64,000 bases of DNA from Natronolimnohabitans sp. A-GB9 (GTDB lineage Archaea; Halobacteriota; Halobacteria; Halobacteriales; Natrialbaceae). Under the pieces are notes generated by a model. That model was not told where the DNA came from. It saw only the letters and a list, made by a program, of their open reading frames with translations, and did no database searches. The DNA is taken from positions 1-64,000 of the forward strand of contig NZ_JAVDDV010000008.1 of assembly GCF_030848565.1 (NCBI RefSeq), read 5' to 3'. Numbering within the stretch: the stretch's first letter is position 1; each line of letters opens with the position of its first letter. The translations under genes were made by a program, and so were the position numbers. Shown here piece after piece: positions 61,135-64,000 of the stretch.

Positions 61135-61413
61135 ATGTCCCAAACGATCCGTATCAATCGAAACGATCTCACTGCGAAGGAGATCGTAGCCGAACTCAAC
61201 GCCGGCAACCGGGTAATCATCGAACTCGAGATCCTCGGCAGGACGTTACAGATGGCGCTTCGCAGGCGGGACGAGACGTACTACTGCGATACACCGATGA
61301 AACTGCTCACCTTCGAGACCGAAACGGAGATGCGGGAGTGTCTCGAGCGGTACCGACTCGCGAAGTCGGAGGCCGACGCCGAAACCGATATTTCGGCCTC
61401 CGCCGCGGAGTAG
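61135..61413 (+). CDS. Haloarchaeal conserved small protein
   Basis: About 92 aa from MSQTIRINRNDL. A KEIVAELNAGNRVIIELEILGRTLQMALRRRDETYYCDTP core with strands, then a helix (TEMRECLERYRLAKSE) and an acidic tail. It looks like conserved haloarchaeal DUF proteins; no known role. It lies upstream of the HTH regulator on the same strand, 137 bases away. Confidence 0.75.
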   Translation: MSQTIRINRNDLTAKEIVAELNAGNRVIIELEILGRTLQMALRRRDETYYCDTPMKLLTFETETEMRECLERYRLAKSEADAETDISASAAE

Positions 61414-61550
61414 TACGGATCGCCGTCGGCCGATGGCGGCACGCCCCCGAACACGGCTGGGGGTGGCCAGACGAGACAGAAGACCGTGTACGGATCGACC
61501 CAGAGCCGGCCAACTGTTATCCCGGTACTCGTCGGAGACACGAGACGAGA

Positions 61551-61922
61551 ATGACCGACACTGACCGGAACATGGAAGCGCTCATGCTTTCGGACGATCC
61601 CGAGTTCGAACGGGTCATGGAGTGCGTTTTCGGGATTCAACCTCACGAGGCGCGAACGTACTTCCAGTTACTCGAAGTTCCAGGGAGTACGGTCGCCGAA
61701 CTCGCCGCCGATCTCGAGCGCGACCGGAGCAACGTAAACCGGTCGCTGTCGACGCTCTGTGACACCGAGCTAGTCTACCGCGAACGACGGCTTCTCGAGG
61801 GCGGGGGATACGTCTATCAGTATTTCGCGGTTCCGTTGCCGGAGGCACAGGAACTGATGCACGAAGCCGTCGACGAGTGGGCCGAGACGGTCCACGGACG
61901 CATCAACGAGTTCAGTCCGTGA
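61551..61922 (+). CDS. Winged-helix transcriptional regulator (TrmB/MarR-like)
   Basis: 123 aa from MTDTDRNMEA. The DNA-binding unit is LLEVPGSTVAELAADLERDRSNVNRSLSTLCDTELVYRERRLLEGGGYVYQYFAVP (about 47-100), a winged helix with the wing ending in YQYF. No effector domain follows. It precedes two lipoprotein genes on the same strand and may regulate them; the sequence does not show this directly. Confidence 0.85.
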   Translation: MTDTDRNMEALMLSDDPEFERVMECVFGIQPHEARTYFQLLEVPGSTVAELAADLERDRSNVNRSLSTLCDTELVYRERRLLEGGGYVYQYFAVPLPEAQELMHEAVDEWAETVHGRINEFSP

Positions 61923-62025
61923 GACGGATAGCGGTCCGTTTCTTTATATAAACTGTCGCAGGACGTGCGTTACCGATACACAACCGCCACAGCGACATCG
62001 TCGATCCCGCCATCTGTTCACGCGT

Positions 62026-62640
62026 ATGCCAACCGAACGATCCCGACCGATCAATCGACGTCACATGATACAGACGCTGGGCGCTGGCGGTGCGATCGTC
62101 CTTGCCGGCTGTCTCGGCGGCGACGAGGACGACGCGGCCGAGAACGGAAACGGTGACGACGAGACGAACGAACTCGCGAGTCTCGAGCCCACTCCTGAGG
62201 GCGAGGCGCTCTCGGCGGACGATATCGAAACGCTCGTCGAACGCTTCGACGATCAGCCGATGAGCGAAGAGCAACACGAAGTCGACGGCGACGAACGGTC
62301 GTATACGCCGCGACACGTCTGGAAGTGGGTCACCGAGGACACGCTGCTGTTCTTGCACTTCGACGCGCCGAACGTCGAGGAAGCCGAGAACCTGATCTAC
62401 TTCGGGATCGGCGTCAGCGGACAGTTCACGGCAGACGATATCCCTGCGGGACAAGATGAGGAGTTCACCCACTTCCACAAACACGAAGCGGAGAGCTGGG
62501 AGGCCGGCCACGGCGGCCAGGACCCCGACCAGTACGGTCACTGGCTCGTCCACCACGCCACTCGAGACCACGAGATGGACTGGGGCGCGGTCGAGGTCGG
62601 TATCGACCGCGAGTTCATGCCGACGCCGCCCGAGGAGTAA
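62026..62640 (+). CDS. His-rich Tat lipoprotein of unknown function
   Basis: 204 aa. The Tat signal has NRRHM, a hydrophobic core and lipobox LAGC (Cys 29 region), followed by an acidic linker. The mature domain (about 75-200) carries unusual histidines: DEEFTHFHKHEAESWEAGH, QYGHWLVHHATRDHEMDW. Two aromatic strands (HVWKWVTEDTLLFLHFDAP) precede them. Metal or haem binding on the outer face of the membrane is plausible. The halocyanin-type gene begins 6 bases after its stop, so they are cotranscribed. Confidence 0.82.
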   Translation: MPTERSRPINRRHMIQTLGAGGAIVLAGCLGGDEDDAAENGNGDDETNELASLEPTPEGEALSADDIETLVERFDDQPMSEEQHEVDGDERSYTPRHVWKWVTEDTLLFLHFDAPNVEEAENLIYFGIGVSGQFTADDIPAGQDEEFTHFHKHEAESWEAGHGGQDPDQYGHWLVHHATRDHEMDWGAVEVGIDREFMPTPPEE

Positions 62641-62646
62641 TCCCCG

Positions 62647-63075
62647 ATGAGGAATCGAGGACCGAACCGAAGGCAAATACTCGCCGGCGTCGCTACCGGC
62701 AGCGTCGCCTCACTGACTGCGTTCGCGGGCTGTCTCGGGGAGGACGGCGACGGCGCGGGCGACGATGAAACCGTCGTCGAGATCGAGACGCGCGAGGGCA
62801 ACGCGGACGCGGACGAACCGAACTTCGTCTTCGATCCGGCGTTCGTCCGTGTCGACGCGGGTACCACGATCGAGTGGGTCAATACGGACGGCGTCTTCCA
62901 CACCGTTACGTCGACCGACGAGGTCGACGACCGCAGCGGCGGTGGCGACGTGTTCGATGCGACGCTTGCGAGTGCGGGTGCCACCTTCGAATGGGACGCC
63001 GACGACCCCGGTACGCAGCCCTACTACTGCTCGCCTCACGCCGGGTTCATGTACGGTGTCGTCGAGATCGAGTGA
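62647..63075 (+). CDS. Halocyanin-type blue copper lipoprotein
   Basis: 142 aa. Tat signal NRRQIL with lipobox FAGC (Cys 29 region), acidic linker, and a cupredoxin domain (about 45-142) with type-1 copper ligands: His in VFHTVTST, Cys-x2-His in YYCSPH and Met in HAGFM. It carries electrons on the outside of the membrane as plastocyanin does. Operon with the His-rich lipoprotein 62026-62640. Confidence 0.93.
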   Translation: MRNRGPNRRQILAGVATGSVASLTAFAGCLGEDGDGAGDDETVVEIETREGNADADEPNFVFDPAFVRVDAGTTIEWVNTDGVFHTVTSTDEVDDRSGGGDVFDATLASAGATFEWDADDPGTQPYYCSPHAGFMYGVVEIE

Positions 63076-63160
63076 CCGACGGCGATGCCGTCCCCGCCCG
63101 ACGCTATCGATCCCGCAGCGTGTAGAAAGGCACTTCCGCGACCACCCCTTCCGACCGGCT

Positions 63161-63673
63161 GTGAGCGCCGACGCCACGCGACGTGTCGAAGTCTACCCCG
63201 ACCGCGAGGTCGTCGTCGAGTTCGACCCCGAACTTACCTTCGAGTGCGTCGAGGACTGTACCTGGTGTTGTCACCACGGTGTACTCCTCTACGACAGGGA
63301 TCTCCTCGAGCTCGCACAACGGGCGAACCTCGCCGAGACGACGACCGACTTCCGCGGCGAGAAGTTCGTCACCCGCGAGGAGAAAGCCCGGGACGACCAC
63401 GTCGCCGACGACGGCTGTGCCTGTGCGTTCCTGCGAGAGGACGGCCTCTGTTCGCTCCACCTCGAGGAAGATTGGAAGCCCACCCGCTGTTCGGTCTTCC
63501 CGCTTGGTGTCTGGCTCGAGGACGGTGATCTCCACGTCGACATCCGCGAGTCAGCCCACGACCACTGCGACGGACTACACGTCAGCGAACGGAGGGTCAT
63601 CGACAATCTCGAGGCCTTTCTCCCCGAACTGCTGTGGGAACTCGAGAATCCGGACTCGGATCGAGAGCTGTGA
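63161..63673 (+). CDS. YkgJ/Fli B-type cysteine cluster protein
   Basis: About 170 aa if begun at the GTG at 63161 (MSADATRRVEVYPD). The Cys cluster of the family is CVEDCTWCCHHGVLL near the N-terminus, then GCACAFLREDGLCSLH and KPTRCSVFPL, which together are the zinc or Fe-S binding pattern (C-x3-C-x2-CC...C-x-C...C...C). Role in vivo unknown. The frame is open upstream; an earlier start in the RVERHFRDHPFRP region cannot be excluded. Confidence 0.82.
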   Translation: MSADATRRVEVYPDREVVVEFDPELTFECVEDCTWCCHHGVLLYDRDLLELAQRANLAETTTDFRGEKFVTREEKARDDHVADDGCACAFLREDGLCSLHLEEDWKPTRCSVFPLGVWLEDGDLHVDIRESAHDHCDGLHVSERRVIDNLEAFLPELLWELENPDSDREL

Positions 63674-63801
63674 TCCCATCACCGAACGACGATGACGGCC
63701 GTCGAACGGATCACGTATCGCCGTCGTCGCCCGTTCAAAATAGCGGTGTTTGGTACCACGGATCTCCAATCCTTTAAATGTCCTCCCCCCGTAGTAAGCT
63801 T
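63674..63801 (+). promoter_or_regulatory. Promoter of the aIF1A gene
   Basis: CCTTTAAATG at 63772-63781 is a TATA box centred about 26 bases before the GTG at 63802, predicting a leaderless mRNA. The rest of the interval shows no gene. Confidence 0.6.
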
Positions 63802-64000
63802 GTGACAGAAGACTCCGGGCGACGGAACCTCCGTATGCCCAACAGCGACGAAGTATTCGCCGTCGTAACCGAACACCTCGGTGGCAACCACGTCCAGCTC
63901 CGTTGTGAGGACGGCGAGGAACGTCTCGGCCGCATTCCCGGCCGGATGAAATACCGAACCTGGATCGAGCAAGACGACATCGTCGTCGCCGAACCCTGGG
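63802..64000 (+). CDS. Translation initiation factor aIF1A (partial, runs off the window)
   Basis: The first 66 codons are in the window, starting GTG ([22 protein letters not shown]). The S1/OB-fold core [19 protein letters not shown] and [17 protein letters not shown] are typical of the aIF1A/eIF1A family, which binds the ribosomal A site during initiation. The gene is cut at 64000; the C-terminus is not seen. Promoter and leaderless start as in many haloarchaeal translation genes. Confidence 0.92.
   Translation, partial: MTEDSGRRNLRMPNSDEVFAVVTEHLGGNHVQLRCEDGEERLGRIPGRMKYRTWIEQDDIVVAEPW

Overview
The window is haloarchaeal chromosome (class Halobacteria; a Natrialbales-type genome is my guess, not proven). 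The protein set is strongly acidic, codon third positions are GC-rich, TATA-type promoters with very short leaders are common, and the genes are archaeal: thermosome, aIF2-beta, aIF1A, an Lrp regulator beside glutamine synthetase, CdrL/CdrS/FtsZ2, NcsA, archaeal CobY/CobS/CbiB/CbiZ, halocyanin and Tat lipoproteins. Most of it is dense core chromosome; the only transposase gene is one TnpB.

Layout. 0-6.4 kb: a secreted membrane-anchored protein with an RND/MMPL transporter, RidA, a small membrane protein and tRNA-Ser(GGA). 6.4-9 kb: a TnpB-only IS200/IS605-type element, a 38-aa protein and an SRAP-domain DNA-repair protein. 9-14 kb: thermosome, lrp and glnA, with several palindromic repeats. 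14-18.7 kb: single-gene enzymes (PAP2 phosphatase, phosphoesterase, gamma-carbonic-anhydrase-like protein, amidohydrolase, THEP1 NTPase). 18.8-24.8 kb: a compact minus-strand cobalamin nucleotide-loop and salvage operon (HAD, a 29-aa sORF, cbiB, cobS, cobY, cobT-like, cobD, cbiZ) in which most neighbours overlap. 25-30.4 kb: aIF2-beta, small proteins and a 1297-aa multi-PAS/GAF histidine kinase. 30.7-35.5 kb: tRNA-Tyr and the cell-division locus cdrL, cdrS-ftsZ2, a sugar nucleotidyltransferase and ncsA. 35.5-48.5 kb: hydrolase, GNAT, ABC exporter, methyltransferase, endonuclease IV, sugar-phosphate isomerase family, YchF-type GTPase and a 7TM/ATP-grasp fusion. 48.6-59 kb: CstA, ArsA-family ATPase, COG0523 metallochaperone GTPase, membrane spermidine-synthase-like protein, two UspA proteins and an acyl-CoA synthetase. 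59-64 kb: CBS protein, HTH regulator, two Tat lipoproteins (one a halocyanin-type copper protein), a YkgJ-type cysteine-cluster protein and the start of aIF1A.

The most unusual feature is a set of three families of short (about 70-115 bp) imperfect palindromes scattered between genes. Families A and B have TGATAC-type ends and family C has CTAG ends. At least nine flanking genes end exactly inside a repeat terminus, so the repeat supplies the stop codon. Some copies are nested or tandem, and two family C copies 30 kb apart are identical over 88 bp, which implies recent mobility. The second notable signal is a cluster of GTAAGAC half-sites, including a perfect palindrome, in the cdrL-cdrS intergenic region; it looks like the operator set of the division regulators. 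I see no CRISPR array, rRNA or complete prophage.
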